Below are positions 1 through 8,078 of a stretch of 64,000 nucleotides of DNA, in pieces (position 1 is the stretch's first letter; each line of letters starts with the position of its first letter). This DNA comes from Micromonospora sp. M71_S20 (GTDB lineage: Bacteria > Actinomycetota > Actinomycetes > Mycobacteriales > Micromonosporaceae): positions 2,046,001 to 2,110,000 of the forward strand of contig NZ_RCCV01000001.1 of the NCBI RefSeq assembly GCF_003664255.1, read 5' to 3'. Made by a program: the position numbers and the translations under genes. The notes beneath the pieces are model-generated. The model was given only the letters and a program-made list of their open reading frames with translations. It did not search any database and had not been told where the DNA came from.

Positions 1-150
1 CGCTGACAGTCCTTTCTGGACGGCGGAGCGTCCGCCGGATCGGGTCGGGCGCTGGTCCCGGTGACCCGTCGACGGCCCCTTATCGTAGGGAAGCCCGCGA
101 CACCGACTCGGACCTGCTCGTCGCGGACCCACCCCCGCCGGAGGTAAGTC
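1..150 (+). promoter_or_regulatory. Upstream region of eccB
   Basis: No gene is recognisable here. A TATCGT hexamer at 81-86 is a possible -10 element. The purine-rich GGAGGTAAG at about 140-148 is a strong ribosome-binding site for the ATG at 151. Anything to the left lies outside the window. Confidence 0.35.
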
Positions 151-1698
151 ATGCGGACCCGCCGCGATCAGGTGCAGGCGTACCGCTTCGTCACCCGCCG
201 GATCGTCTCGGCGCTGCTGTCGGGCGACCCGGAGACCAGCAACCTGCCGATGCGGCGGCTCGGCATGGCGGTCTTCGGCAGCGTCATCGCCGCGGCCGTG
301 GTGCTCGGTGGCGTCGGCGCGTACGGGCAGTTCACCGGCAACACGGCGCCGCTGGAGCCGAACACCCTGGTGATCGAGCGGGAGACCGGGGCGACGTACG
401 TCTTCGTCGACGGGCAGCTGCACCCCACCCTCAACTACGCCTCCGCCCGACTGATCATCAACGAGCCGGCCCCGCAGGTGCGCACGATGTCCCAGGCGTC
501 GATCCGGGACCGGCCCCGGGGCCGTACGGTCGGCATCGTCGGCGCCCCCGACGCGCTGCCGGACCGCAAGTCGCTGACGGGCCTGCCCTGGTCCGTCTGC
601 GACGTGCCGGACCCGGCCGATCCCCGCCGTTCCGGCACCCGGGTGGTCATCGACCGACCGCTGCCCGGTGGTGCGCCGCTCGGCGACCGGGCCGTGCTGG
701 TGGAGGCCGACGGCCAGCGGCACCTGCTCACCGGCGACACGCGGTTGCAGGTGACGGGCGGCGACTCCGCGCTCGCCGCGCTGCGGATGGCCAACGCGCC
801 CCGCCTGTCCGTGGGGCAGCAGTTGCTCAACGCCGTGCCCGCCGGGCCGGTCCTGCGCAAGCCGGCGATCGCCGGCGAGGACGAGGCCAGCACCCGCACC
901 GAGCGCCCGGCCAAGGTCGGTCAGGTCTTCCGGGCGGCGGGCCAGCACTACGTGCTCACCCGGGAGGGCCTCTCCGCGATCGGCGAGATCAGCGCGCTGC
1001 TGCTGCTGCGCGACGGCGGCCAGGTCACCGACATCACCCCGGCGCAGGCCGGCAAGCTGCTGACCGACCAGCGGGCGGAGGAGGCCGGGATGCCGCAGGC
1101 CCTGCCCGCGCTGCACCCGGTCACCGCGGGGCGGACGGCGGTCTGCGCGACCTACCGGGCGGGCGTCGACGGCGGGCCGCCCACCACCACGCTGGAGGTC
1201 TTCGACCGCGTGCCGGCGGAGCTGGCCGCGCCCGGCGGGGTGCCCGTGCGGCAGAGCGCGCGCGACGGCGTGCGTACCGCCGAGGGCGTGCTGCTGCCCG
1301 GCGGCAAGGGCGTGCTCGTGCAGGCCACGCCCGGGTCCGGCGAGAGCGGCACCGCCGCCCCCGGCGCGACAGTGCATCTGATCAGCGCCCAGGGCGTCCG
1401 CTACCCGCTCGGCGTCGGCGCCATGTCGGCGCTGGGCTACGAGGGGGTCACCCCCCTGGCCGTACCCGCGTCGCTGCTGGCCCTGGTGCCCACGGGGCCG
1501 ACGCTCTCGCGCGACGACGCGCTCGCCCACTTCGCGCCCGGGCCCGCGGTGTCGGCCCCGGCGGGCGGCCCGGCGAAGCCGACGGGCAGCCCCACCCCGG
1601 AGAAGTCCGGCGCGTCGGCGACGCCCTCCGCCGAGCCCGAGTCCGGGTCGCCGGCCTCGTCCGGCGCGTCGTCCCCGAGCCCGGAGGCGGACGGCTGA
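151..1698 (+). CDS. eccB: Type VII (ESX) secretion protein EccB
   Basis: Membrane component of the ESX/type VII secretion core complex, 515 aa, close to the usual EccB length. The N-terminus carries the family hallmark of a short basic cytoplasmic segment (RRDQVQAYRFVTRRIVSALL, residues 4-23), followed by one transmembrane helix at about 38-59. The rest is the large extracytoplasmic domain. The last 55 residues are a Pro/Ser/Ala/Gly-rich low-complexity tail. In known systems EccB anchors in the membrane with EccC, EccD and EccE. None of those partners is visible here, so the rest of the locus is probably to the left or elsewhere. Two probable ESX-associated small proteins follow 107 bp downstream on the same strand. 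The start has a strong RBS. Confidence 0.95.
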   Translation: MRTRRDQVQAYRFVTRRIVSALLSGDPETSNLPMRRLGMAVFGSVIAAAVVLGGVGAYGQFTGNTAPLEPNTLVIERETGATYVFVDGQLHPTLNYASARLIINEPAPQVRTMSQASIRDRPRGRTVGIVGAPDALPDRKSLTGLPWSVCDVPDPADPRRSGTRVVIDRPLPGGAPLGDRAVLVEADGQRHLLTGDTRLQVTGGDSALAALRMANAPRLSVGQQLLNAVPAGPVLRKPAIAGEDEASTRTERPAKVGQVFRAAGQHYVLTREGLSAIGEISALLLLRDGGQVTDITPAQAGKLLTDQRAEEAGMPQALPALHPVTAGRTAVCATYRAGVDGGPPTTTLEVFDRVPAELAAPGGVPVRQSARDGVRTAEGVLLPGGKGVLVQATPGSGESGTAAPGATVHLISAQGVRYPLGVGAMSALGYEGVTPLAVPASLLALVPTGPTLSRDDALAHFAPGPAVSAPAGGPAKPTGSPTPEKSGASATPSAEPESGSPASSGASSPSPEADG

Positions 1699-1805
1699 GC
1701 ACGCACCCGGTGGATCGACACCGGTGGCGGGTCGCCCGAGTCGCACCCGTCGACTAACCTGAGCCCTGCCAACGGTTATCGACGATGACGTACGGGGATG
1801 CTGCC

Positions 1806-2174
1806 ATGACCGGGCGCACGACAGTCGACCTGCTGTCCCTGGAAGACTTCCACCAGAAGTTGGCCCACCGGCTGACCGAGGCGGAGAAGGCGTTGCGGAA
1901 GCTGAGCACCGAGATGCAGTGCCGGCCCCCGGCGCTGGGCTCGTTCGCCGACGCCACCGAGAACTCCCGCCGCTACTCCGACATCCACCAGTCCTACGTG
2001 GACCAGGTCGACCGGCTGCGTGCGGCGGTGAAGGCGGCGCAGAGCGCCACCGCGACGATTTTGGCCAACTACCGCACCGCCGAGGAGCGCAACGCGGCCA
2101 ACTCCGCCGACATCGCCGCCGCGCTGAACGGGGTGGACGACGCGTTGAAGCGGAAGGAGGATCCGCGTGTCTGA
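1806..2174 (+). CDS. EspC/WXG100-like small ESX-associated protein
   Basis: A 122-aa, mostly alpha-helical protein with no signal peptide and two long charged helices (about 10-45 and 50-100). It has the size and feel of ESX-associated EspC/DUF2580 or WXG100-like substrates, but I see no clear W-x-G turn. The ATG at 1806 is preferred over an in-frame ATG at 1785 because GGGGATG at 1794-1800 gives a reasonably spaced RBS. Its stop overlaps the start of the next gene by 8 bp, so the two are translationally coupled and may act as a heterodimer, as ESX substrates often do. That partnership is inference from context. Confidence 0.7.
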   Translation: MTGRTTVDLLSLEDFHQKLAHRLTEAEKALRKLSTEMQCRPPALGSFADATENSRRYSDIHQSYVDQVDRLRAAVKAAQSATATILANYRTAEERNAANSADIAAALNGVDDALKRKEDPRV

Positions 2175-3444
2175 GTACACCCAGCGCTACCAGCACGTCA
2201 GCCACCAGCAGCTCTACGACGGCGTGATGGCCGGCCAGCCCGGCCAGATCGACGGCGTCGCCGCGCAGTGGACGGCGCTCAAGGGCATGCTCGACGGGCT
2301 GTCCCGCGAGCTCAGCGGCGACCTCGACAAGCTCGCCAACACCTGGACGGGCTCGGCCTCGCAGGAGTTCCAGCGGCGGTTGACGCTCGTCACCGACTAC
2401 GCCGACAAGCTCGGCGAGGGCATGGCGGACGTGAGCCGGGGCCTGACCCTGATGGCCGGCGAGCTGCGCACCGCCCGCGAGCAGGCGGAGAGCCCGGCCG
2501 AGACCGACGACCACGACCAGGCGCTCTCCGGCGCGGCCAAGGGCGCCGTGTTCGGCGTGCCGGGCATCGTGGTCGGCGGGCTGCTGGGTCACCAGCAGGA
2601 CAAGGCCGAGCAGGAGAAGGCGCACCAGCGCATGGTCAACGTGGTGGCCGAGCTGGCCGCCGGCTACGACCTCTCCGCCTACGGCCGGCTCGTCCCGCCG
2701 CCGCCACCGCACCCGGACACGCCCGGCACGACCAGCCGCGATTCCTCGACGACCCCGCGCAGCGGCCCGGGCGCCGGCACGCCGACGGCCGCGCCGAAGA
2801 CCTCCGGCCTCGCCGGGCAGCCGGGCGGCGCCACCGTCGCGGCCCCCGACCGGCCGAGTTCCGGACCGGGCGGCGGCGGCACCGGGACGCTCGTCCCGGG
2901 CGCCGTCGGCGGCGGGCACCCGGGCGGCGGCGGCATCGGCGGCACGGTCGACGGCGCTCCCGGTGGCGTCACGGCCGGCACCTCCCTCGCCGGCGCCACC
3001 GTGCTGACCGGCACGACCCCCACGACGGGTCCCGTCGGGCTGGGCGGCACCTCGACGGCCTCGGCCGGCACCGGGGCGGGCCCCCAGTTCGGCCCCCAGG
3101 GCGGCGTCCTCGGCACCGGAGCCCTGGCCGCGAGCGGTAACGCACCGGCCACGGCGGTCCGCTCCGCCGGCGGCACCCCGGTGGCGGACAACCGGTCCGC
3201 GACCGGGATGGGCCGGCGCTTCGACAACGGGGCACGACAGGGCGCCGCCGGCGACCGGGCGGTCAGCGGGACGGGGCGTGCGGGCGGCGCACGCGGCGGG
3301 GCGAACCGCCCCGGCGTCCTGGGCGGCGTTCAGGGCGCGCACGACGACGACAGCGACGGCCGGCTGACCTGGCTGACGGAGGACGACATGGTCTGGGGGG
3401 ACGGCGCCGCCGCCGCTCCGCCCGTGCTCGGCACCGACAGCTGA
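2167..3444 (+). CDS. WXG100-family protein with long Gly/Pro/Thr-rich tail
   Basis: A 425-aa protein. Residues 1-115 form a WXG100/PPE-like helical hairpin with the W-x-G turn at W60-T-G62. A glycine-rich hydrophobic stretch follows at about 125-140 (GAVFGVPGIVVGGLLG), then another charged helix. From about residue 175 to the end it is low complexity and rich in Gly, Pro, Thr and Ala. The GTG start at 2167 has GGAAGGAGG just upstream and overlaps the previous stop codon. Probably a secreted or surface-associated ESX substrate, or a large LXG/PPE-like protein. The C-terminus (WLTEDDMVWGDG...) is acidic and is conserved in related Micromonosporaceae proteins as far as I recall. The exact function is unknown. 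Confidence 0.75.
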   Translation: MSEYTQRYQHVSHQQLYDGVMAGQPGQIDGVAAQWTALKGMLDGLSRELSGDLDKLANTWTGSASQEFQRRLTLVTDYADKLGEGMADVSRGLTLMAGELRTAREQAESPAETDDHDQALSGAAKGAVFGVPGIVVGGLLGHQQDKAEQEKAHQRMVNVVAELAAGYDLSAYGRLVPPPPPHPDTPGTTSRDSSTTPRSGPGAGTPTAAPKTSGLAGQPGGATVAAPDRPSSGPGGGGTGTLVPGAVGGGHPGGGGIGGTVDGAPGGVTAGTSLAGATVLTGTTPTTGPVGLGGTSTASAGTGAGPQFGPQGGVLGTGALAASGNAPATAVRSAGGTPVADNRSATGMGRRFDNGARQGAAGDRAVSGTGRAGGARGGANRPGVLGGVQGAHDDDSDGRLTWLTEDDMVWGDGAAAAPPVLGTDS

Positions 3445-3460
3445 CGCGAACCAGCACGAC

Positions 3461-3499
3461 GACGGCCCACCCGGCGGGCGTACCACCGGGTGGGCCGTC
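3461..3499 (+). terminator. Rho-independent-type hairpin after the ESX operon
   Basis: A perfect 14-bp inverted repeat, 3461-3474 pairing with 3486-3499 (GACGGCCCACCCGG and its complement), with an 11-nt loop, 17 bp past the stop codon at 3444. There is no U-tract, which is usual in this GC-rich lineage. Confidence 0.7.
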
Positions 3500-3633
3500 G
3501 CACGTGCGGCATCGGTCCCGGCGGGCGCGGTCACACCCGCCCGACGATCCTTTTCGGACATCGTGGCGGCGGTCACCCGGCCCCGGGGCCTCGGCGCGCT
3601 GCACGAGCCGGGCCCGGGCGATAGGTTGGACGG

Positions 3634-4032
3634 GTGCCTCACGTAGCGTCCCTCGACCCGTTCTGGTCGGTGACGCTGCGCTCCCTGCGTGAGCTGACCC
3701 GGCTGGCGATCGCCGCGCTGGTGCTCGCCGTGGGCCTCGGGGGCGCGACCGCCGCACCGGCCCCGGCACCGTCCGCCGCCGGCCCGGCCGTCGTCACCGT
3801 TCCGGCCGCCGTCACGGCCGCCGCTCCGACCGTCGCGGTCGCCCGGCTCACCCCACCGCTGTCGCGCCGCGAGCCGACGGCCGAGCAGGTCGACGGCTTC
3901 GTCGCCCCGCCGGCGGTGCGGCGCGACGACACCCCGGCCGACACCTCCGCCGTGGCGGTCGCCCGCCAGGACGGCCCCGCCCGTGACCCCGGCCGGGGCG
4001 TCCCCGCCCGGCGCGGTCCGCCCGCCGCCTGA
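3634..4032 (+). CDS. Small exported or membrane-anchored hypothetical protein
   Basis: A 132-aa protein I do not recognise. Residues 22-42 are a hydrophobic signal or anchor segment (LAIAALVLAVGLGG) followed by an Ala/Pro/Val-rich stretch and a polar Arg/Asp-rich tail. There is no RBS. A TAGGTT hexamer at 3622-3627 lies exactly 6 nt before the GTG start, so the transcript is probably leaderless. It stands alone between two terminated units. Confidence 0.5.
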   Translation: MPHVASLDPFWSVTLRSLRELTRLAIAALVLAVGLGGATAAPAPAPSAAGPAVVTVPAAVTAAAPTVAVARLTPPLSRREPTAEQVDGFVAPPAVRRDDTPADTSAVAVARQDGPARDPGRGVPARRGPPAA

Positions 4033-4279
4033 CCGTCGGCCACCGGCTCCGCATCCGGGATCGCCGGCCGCGACGGACCGCCGTCACGCGGCGTCCGTCC
4101 GCCCCCCGGCCCCCTGCTCCGGCCGCACGTCACCGGCGTTCACCCGTCGGTCCGTCGCCGTCCGTCGCCGGAGCGGCCACCGCCGCGGTACGCCCCGCAC
4201 GCGCGCCCACGATGCCCACCCGCCCGCACGCCGGGCACAGACCCTGTCGATTCCCTCGATCGACCGCGAGGTGCTGACC

Positions 4280-5098
4280 ATGGAAAACGTGTTCTCCTCC
4301 GTCCTGCTCGACGTGCCCCGGGCCGCCGTGATCTGGCTGAGCCTGCTCGGCGTCGTCGCCGTCACCGTGGCCGGTCTGCTGCTGCGTCCCGGCCGGCTCC
4401 GCTTCGACGCCGGCTCCCGCATCCGGCGCGCCGCGATGCCGAGCGAGCTGGAACGGGCCGAGGAGGAGCGCGAACGTTCCCGGTACGCCGGTGAGGTCTC
4501 GGTCGCCGCGGAACGGGCCGCCGCCACCGCCGCCCGGCTGCGGGCCGAGTGGCTGACCGCGCAGGAGGAGGTCGAGGCGGCCTGGCAGGCGTACGAGGCC
4601 GCCGAGGCGGACGTCCGCCGGCTGGCGGTCGCCGAGGCGATGCCCCTTCCGCGTACCGTCCGGACGCCCGCCGAGTACGCCGAGCGCGAGCGCTTCCTGC
4701 ACCGGGCCGCCCTCGACGCGTACTGGCGCAAGGAGCTGTCGGTGGAGCAGCTCAGCGACGTCTTCGCGCACCGCGACGGCTGGGACCCCCGGCTGCACCC
4801 GGTCGAGCAGGAGCTGGTGCTGCGCCGGGCGGTACGCGACAACCTGCTCGCCCGGCAGCGGGCGGCCCGGGAGCGGGAGCAGGCCGCGTGGCGGGCCGCG
4901 GAGACCGCCGCCGAGGCGGCGCGCAGCCTGCGGGACGAGGCGTTCGCCGCGGTCAACCGCCGCCCCGAGGAGTCGCAGTCGCTGCTGCCGCTGATCGAGG
5001 GTGCCGGGGTGGCGGAGCAGACCCGGGAGTTCCCGGCGGTGACCGGCCGCGAGGTGCCGTCGGTGGCCCGGGGCCGGGCGGCGGTCCCCGCGTACTGA
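4280..5098 (+). CDS. Membrane-anchored coiled-coil hypothetical protein
   Basis: A 272-aa protein. One N-terminal transmembrane helix (about residues 13-34, VIWLSLLGVVAVTVAGLLL) is followed by long Ala/Glu/Arg-rich helices, predicted coiled coil at about 55-115 and 190-225. Between them lies a more conserved-looking patch (RTPAEYAERERFLHRAALDA). No enzyme motif is visible. The ATG at 4280 is chosen because CGAGGTG precedes it. An in-frame open stretch extends back to about 3983 but looks like unrelated Arg/Pro-rich noise. It may be a structural or envelope-associated protein; function unknown. Confidence 0.6.
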   Translation: MENVFSSVLLDVPRAAVIWLSLLGVVAVTVAGLLLRPGRLRFDAGSRIRRAAMPSELERAEEERERSRYAGEVSVAAERAAATAARLRAEWLTAQEEVEAAWQAYEAAEADVRRLAVAEAMPLPRTVRTPAEYAERERFLHRAALDAYWRKELSVEQLSDVFAHRDGWDPRLHPVEQELVLRRAVRDNLLARQRAAREREQAAWRAAETAAEAARSLRDEAFAAVNRRPEESQSLLPLIEGAGVAEQTREFPAVTGREVPSVARGRAAVPAY

Positions 5099-5144
5099 CC
5101 GGCAGAGCCGGGCGGAACCGGTCCCGCTGGGCTAGCGTGACGGC

Positions 5145-5477
5145 ATGTCCAGGGAGGCGTGGATTCTCGTCGGCGTCGTGGCGGTCGCCACGTTGGTCGG
5201 CGCGGTGGTGCTGGCCGTCCGCGTGATCCGCACCCGCCGCCTGCTCGGCACGCTCGGGCTGAACGGCAAGCTCGCCTTCTACGGCGCGCTGCTCTACACC
5301 GTCCTGCCGATCGACCTGATCCCCGACCCCATCTACCTGGACGACATGGCGGTGCTGACCGGCGCGCTGCTCTACCTCGGCCGGCTGGTCCGGCAGCGCC
5401 GCGCCGCGAAGCCGCCGCTGCCCGGGGCACCCGACGCGCCGTCCGCCCCCGGCCGGGCGCACCGCCCCGTGCCATGA
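5145..5477 (+). CDS. DUF1232 (YkvA-like) membrane protein
   Basis: A 110-aa protein with an N-terminal transmembrane helix (about 7-27) and a second hydrophobic segment holding the DUF1232 signature LPIDLIPDPIYLDDMAVL at about 63-80. The family is widespread, small and of unknown function. The tail is Pro/Arg-rich. There is no RBS. A TAGCGT hexamer at 5133-5138 ends 6 nt before the ATG, so translation is probably leaderless. Confidence 0.8.
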   Translation: MSREAWILVGVVAVATLVGAVVLAVRVIRTRRLLGTLGLNGKLAFYGALLYTVLPIDLIPDPIYLDDMAVLTGALLYLGRLVRQRRAAKPPLPGAPDAPSAPGRAHRPVP

Positions 5478-5508
5478 TCGGTGCCGCACCGCGAGACGGG
5501 GGACGGAC

Positions 5509-5916
5509 ATGCCCGGTGACCATCGGTTGGCACCCCACGACGAGCGGGTCGTGGCGTTCTGCCGGGAACGGCACCTGGCCACGTTGACCACCCTGCGCCC
5601 CGACGGCACCCCGCACGTCGTACCGGTGGGGGTCACCTTCGACGCGTCGACCGGCCTGGCCCGCGTGATCACCGGCGGCGCGTCCCGCAAGGCGCGGCAC
5701 GTCGCCGCCGCCGGCCCCGGGGGCGCCCCGGTGGCCGTCTGCCACGTCGACGGGCGACGCTGGCTCACCATCGAGGGGCGGGCCGTCGTGCGCTCCGGCC
5801 GGACGGCCGTCGCCGAGGCCGAGCGCCGGTACGCCGAGCGCTACCGGACGCCCCGCCCGAATCCCGACCGGGTGGTCATCGAGATCGCGGTGACCCGCCT
5901 GCTGGGCAGCCTGTGA
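5509..5916 (+). CDS. PPOX-class (split beta-barrel) F420-dependent oxidoreductase
   Basis: A 135-aa single-domain split-barrel flavin/deazaflavin-binding protein. The N-terminal helix and strand (FCRERHLATLTTLRPDGTPHVVPV, about residues 17-40) is the typical PPOX/pyridoxamine-oxidase-like opening. The middle segment (GGASRKARHVAA) supplies the usual Arg/Lys phosphate contacts, and WLTIEGRAVV is the third conserved strand. Family members in actinobacteria bind F420 or FMN and reduce small substrates; the substrate cannot be told from sequence. GGGGGACGG upstream serves as RBS. The gene follows the DUF1232 gene by 31 bp. Confidence 0.8.
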   Translation: MPGDHRLAPHDERVVAFCRERHLATLTTLRPDGTPHVVPVGVTFDASTGLARVITGGASRKARHVAAAGPGGAPVAVCHVDGRRWLTIEGRAVVRSGRTAVAEAERRYAERYRTPRPNPDRVVIEIAVTRLLGSL

Positions 5917-6252
5917 CCGGATGACCGGTTCGTCCCGTCGCGTGCCCCCCACGTACGCCTGACCGGTCCGTCCCGTCCCCGCGCGACACATCGGCGCGGC
6001 GACCCGGCGGGGGTGTGACGCGGGGCATCCGTACACCGGAATCCTGCCGCCCGTGGCCCGGTTGAATCTCGACGTGCGGCCGGTACGCCCCGGTCGAGGG
6101 CCGGAATGCCCGCCGGAGCAGGGCCGTTGCATCCCCGAGTACGCCCGTGGGCCGACCGCTCCGGGCCGTCGAATTCCCCGAGCCGAGCGCCTTTCCCGGT
6201 GCTGTGCGCCCCGGTCCCCCCGGAGGCGTCGACCCCCGATTGGAGCCCGACC
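5917..6252. other. 336-bp intergenic region before the C39-like peptidase
   Basis: No open frame with actinobacterial coding character and no clear riboswitch core was found. GGAG at 6242-6245 is the RBS for the ATG at 6253. The length leaves room for a regulated leader, but I could not fold one convincingly. Confidence 0.4.
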
Positions 6253-6924
6253 ATGAATCCGATCGTCCAGAAGAGCGGCCTCTCCGTCGCCGGCCTGCTG
6301 GTGGCCGGCGGATGCCTCGCGGGCCCGGCGGTGACCGCCCAGGCGGCGCCGGCCGCGACCACCCCCGTCGGTGCGGTGCAGACGGACGACCGCGTTGCCA
6401 AGAACGGCCGCGCCGACCGGCGTGCCGAGCGCACCGTGCGCATCGAGTACCAGGCGCAGCCCAACTTCTACTACTGCGGCCCGGCCGCGACCCGGATCGC
6501 CCTGTCGGCGCTGGGCAGGGCGCTCTCCCAGGACGAGGTCGCGAAGAAGCTGGGCACCACCGAGGCCGGCACCGACTCGGCCGTGGACACCACCCGGGTG
6601 CTCAACGAGCTGACCGGCGGCGGGTACCGGACCACCGAGATCCCGGATCCGGTGGCCAAGCCGGAGCAGGTCGACCGGCTGCGGTCCGATGTCGTCGCGG
6701 CCCTGGACAGGGGCCGGCCGGTGGTGGCCAACATCAAGGGCACCGCGGTCGACACCGTCGGCAGCCCGCACTCGTACGAGGGCGGGCACTACCTGACCCT
6801 GGTGGGCTACCGGGACGGCGGCGACCTGATTCGGATCGCCGACCCGGCCGCCCCCGAGGGCGAGTACTGGATGACCCTGGAGAAGGTCGCCAACTGGATC
6901 GCCGAGCGCGGCTACTCGTCCTGA
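6253..6924 (+). CDS. Secreted C39-like (papain-fold) cysteine peptidase
   Basis: A 223-aa precursor. A signal peptide covers about residues 1-32 (hydrophobic SVAGLLVAGGCLAGPAVTAQA with Ala-x-Ala cleavage). The mature part has the C39_2/peptidase-like catalytic set: nucleophile Cys75 in FYYCGPAAT, His179 in GGHYLTLVGY and Asp197 in RIADPAAP. These proteins are exported cysteine-peptidase-like proteins of unknown substrate and are common in Micromonospora and Streptomyces. The start is fixed by GGAG 7 nt upstream. The gene is monocistronic, with a strong hairpin behind it. Confidence 0.85.
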   Translation: MNPIVQKSGLSVAGLLVAGGCLAGPAVTAQAAPAATTPVGAVQTDDRVAKNGRADRRAERTVRIEYQAQPNFYYCGPAATRIALSALGRALSQDEVAKKLGTTEAGTDSAVDTTRVLNELTGGGYRTTEIPDPVAKPEQVDRLRSDVVAALDRGRPVVANIKGTAVDTVGSPHSYEGGHYLTLVGYRDGGDLIRIADPAAPEGEYWMTLEKVANWIAERGYSS

Positions 6925-6936
6925 TCCGACCCCGAC

Positions 6937-6968
6937 GAGGGCCGGCCCTTCTGCGAGGGCCGGCCCTC
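6937..6968 (+). terminator. Terminator hairpin after the C39-like peptidase
   Basis: A 12-bp perfect stem (6937-6948 with 6957-6968, GAGGGCCGGCCC) with an 8-nt loop, starting 12 nt after the stop codon. Pyrimidine-rich sequence follows. Confidence 0.75.
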
Positions 6969-7032
6969 GGCCCTTTCCGCGGGACGGGCGCCCGGCAAGC
7001 CCGTGCTGGTCGGCGACGGATCGATGGCCGGT

Positions 7033-7058
7033 GGGTTCGGTCGACGGTTCCCGGGTAC
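7033..7058 (+). promoter_or_regulatory. Possible SigB/stress-type promoter before the hemerythrin gene
   Basis: G-N-N-T at 7033-7036, a 16-nt spacer and GGGTAC at 7053-7058 match the GNNT-N14-16-GGGTA(C/T) consensus I recall for Streptomyces SigB-type stress promoters. The hemerythrin start is 43 bp downstream. A motif this short can occur by chance in GC-rich DNA. Confidence 0.35.
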
Positions 7059-7100
7059 CTGGCCCACAGCCGACCGTTCCGCAACCGGTAAGGGGCAGAC

Positions 7101-7703
7101 ATGACCAACCCACAGGACACCAGGAGTCAGGACGTGGTGGACGTCCTGACCGCCGACCACCGTGAGGTCGAGGCACTCTTCGTGCAGCTGGAGAGCCGGC
7201 AGGGCACCCCCGAGCACCGCCGGCAGCTGGCCGACGTGATGATCGCCGAGCTGGTCCGGCACGCCGTCGCCGAGGAGATGCACGTCTATCCGACCGCCCG
7301 CAAGGCGCTGCCGGACGGCGACCAGATCGCCGAGCACGAGATCTCCGAGCACGCCGACGCCGAGCGGACCCTGAAGGAGCTGGAGTCGGTCGACCCGTCC
7401 GACCCGCGCTTCGACGAGCTGCTGGCGCACCTGACGAGCACGATCCGGCACCACGTCAAGGACGAGGAGTCGGACCTCTTCCCCCGCCTGCGCGCCGCGG
7501 TCGCCGCCGAGGAGATGGTCGAGCTGGCCGGGAAGGTGGAGGCGACCAAGAAGACCGCCCCGACCCGACCGCACCCGGCCGCACCCGACCGGCCGCCGGC
7601 GAACCGGCTGCTCAACCCCGGCGCCGGTCTGGTGGACCGGATGCGGGACGCGCTGAGCGGCCGCACCACGTCGACGGCGGAGCTGAGCCAGAAGCAGCGC
7701 TGA
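7101..7703 (+). CDS. Hemerythrin (HHE) domain protein
   Basis: A 200-aa cytoplasmic protein. Residues 10-150 are an HHE cation-binding four-helix bundle. His20, His54, Glu58, His61, His79 and His84 in the first half and the HH-x3-EE motif (HHVKDEE) in the last helix can provide a diiron site. The final 45 residues are Pro-rich and disordered. Such proteins bind oxygen, NO or iron and are often stress-induced. AAGGGGCAG gives a good RBS for the ATG. A SigB-like promoter candidate lies upstream. Confidence 0.85.
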   Translation: MTNPQDTRSQDVVDVLTADHREVEALFVQLESRQGTPEHRRQLADVMIAELVRHAVAEEMHVYPTARKALPDGDQIAEHEISEHADAERTLKELESVDPSDPRFDELLAHLTSTIRHHVKDEESDLFPRLRAAVAAEEMVELAGKVEATKKTAPTRPHPAAPDRPPANRLLNPGAGLVDRMRDALSGRTTSTAELSQKQR

Positions 7704-7773
7704 CCGCAACCGCTCATGGTGGCCGCGCCCGGCCCGGGGCGTGGCCACCGGCGTCCCGCCGACCGGCCGCTGG

Positions 7774-7849
7774 GCTCCGGCCACTGGCCGCCGGGACGGC
7801 CGGCTCAGAGCTCCGGCCCTCGGCCGCCGGGGACGGCTCAGGGCTCCGG
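7774..7849. repeat. Imperfect 33-36-bp tandem repeat
   Basis: GCTCCGG recurs at 7774, 7810 and 7843 with the intervening GGCCGCCGGGGACGGC-type sequence largely repeated. The last copy runs into the 3' end of the ferredoxin gene. A small degenerate minisatellite between convergent genes. Confidence 0.5.
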
Positions 7850-8074
7850 CGCGATGCGGTGCAGGCCGTCCGCCTCGGACACGATGACCGCCTCCATCGG
7901 GCAGGAGTCAGCGGCGTCCACCAACGCGTCGTCCGGCGCCACCCGCTCGGCAAGCGGGCGGGCCAGCCCGTCCACCAGCACGAAGTGCCTCGGCGCGGTG
8001 CCCGCGCAGATCCCCGACCCGATGCACCGGGTCGGGTCCATGTGTACCCGCCACTGCTCGTTCGTCGCACTCAT
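7838..8074 (-). CDS. 3Fe-4S ferredoxin, partner of the adjacent P450
   Basis: A 78-aa ferredoxin with Cys17-x5-Cys23 (CIGSGIC) and a distal Cys58-Pro (DSCPMEAV). Only three cluster cysteines are evident, and the fourth position is not Cys, which is the pattern of [3Fe-4S] ferredoxins that serve actinobacterial cytochromes P450. It starts 4 bp after the P450 stop codon on the same strand, so the two are surely co-transcribed and probably form an electron-transfer pair. No ferredoxin reductase is nearby, so one encoded elsewhere must supply electrons. Confidence 0.92.
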   Translation of the reverse strand: MSATNEQWRVHMDPTRCIGSGICAGTAPRHFVLVDGLARPLAERVAPDDALVDAADSCPMEAVIVSEADGLHRIAPEP

Positions 8075-8078
8075 CGGT

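Noticed and set aside
3983..4279. Longer N-terminus for the coiled-coil protein starting at 3983
   Set aside because: The extension is Arg/Pro/His-rich, overlaps the preceding gene and precedes a good RBS and ATG at 4280.
5917..6252. Riboswitch (for example c-di-AMP ydaO) before the C39-like peptidase
   Set aside because: The conserved core bases of that class are not found, and no convincing stem set is visible.
4084..7176. A 1030-codon minus-strand open frame
   Set aside because: It runs antisense to several recognised genes (the 4280 coiled-coil, DUF1232, PPOX, C39) and has no domain signature.
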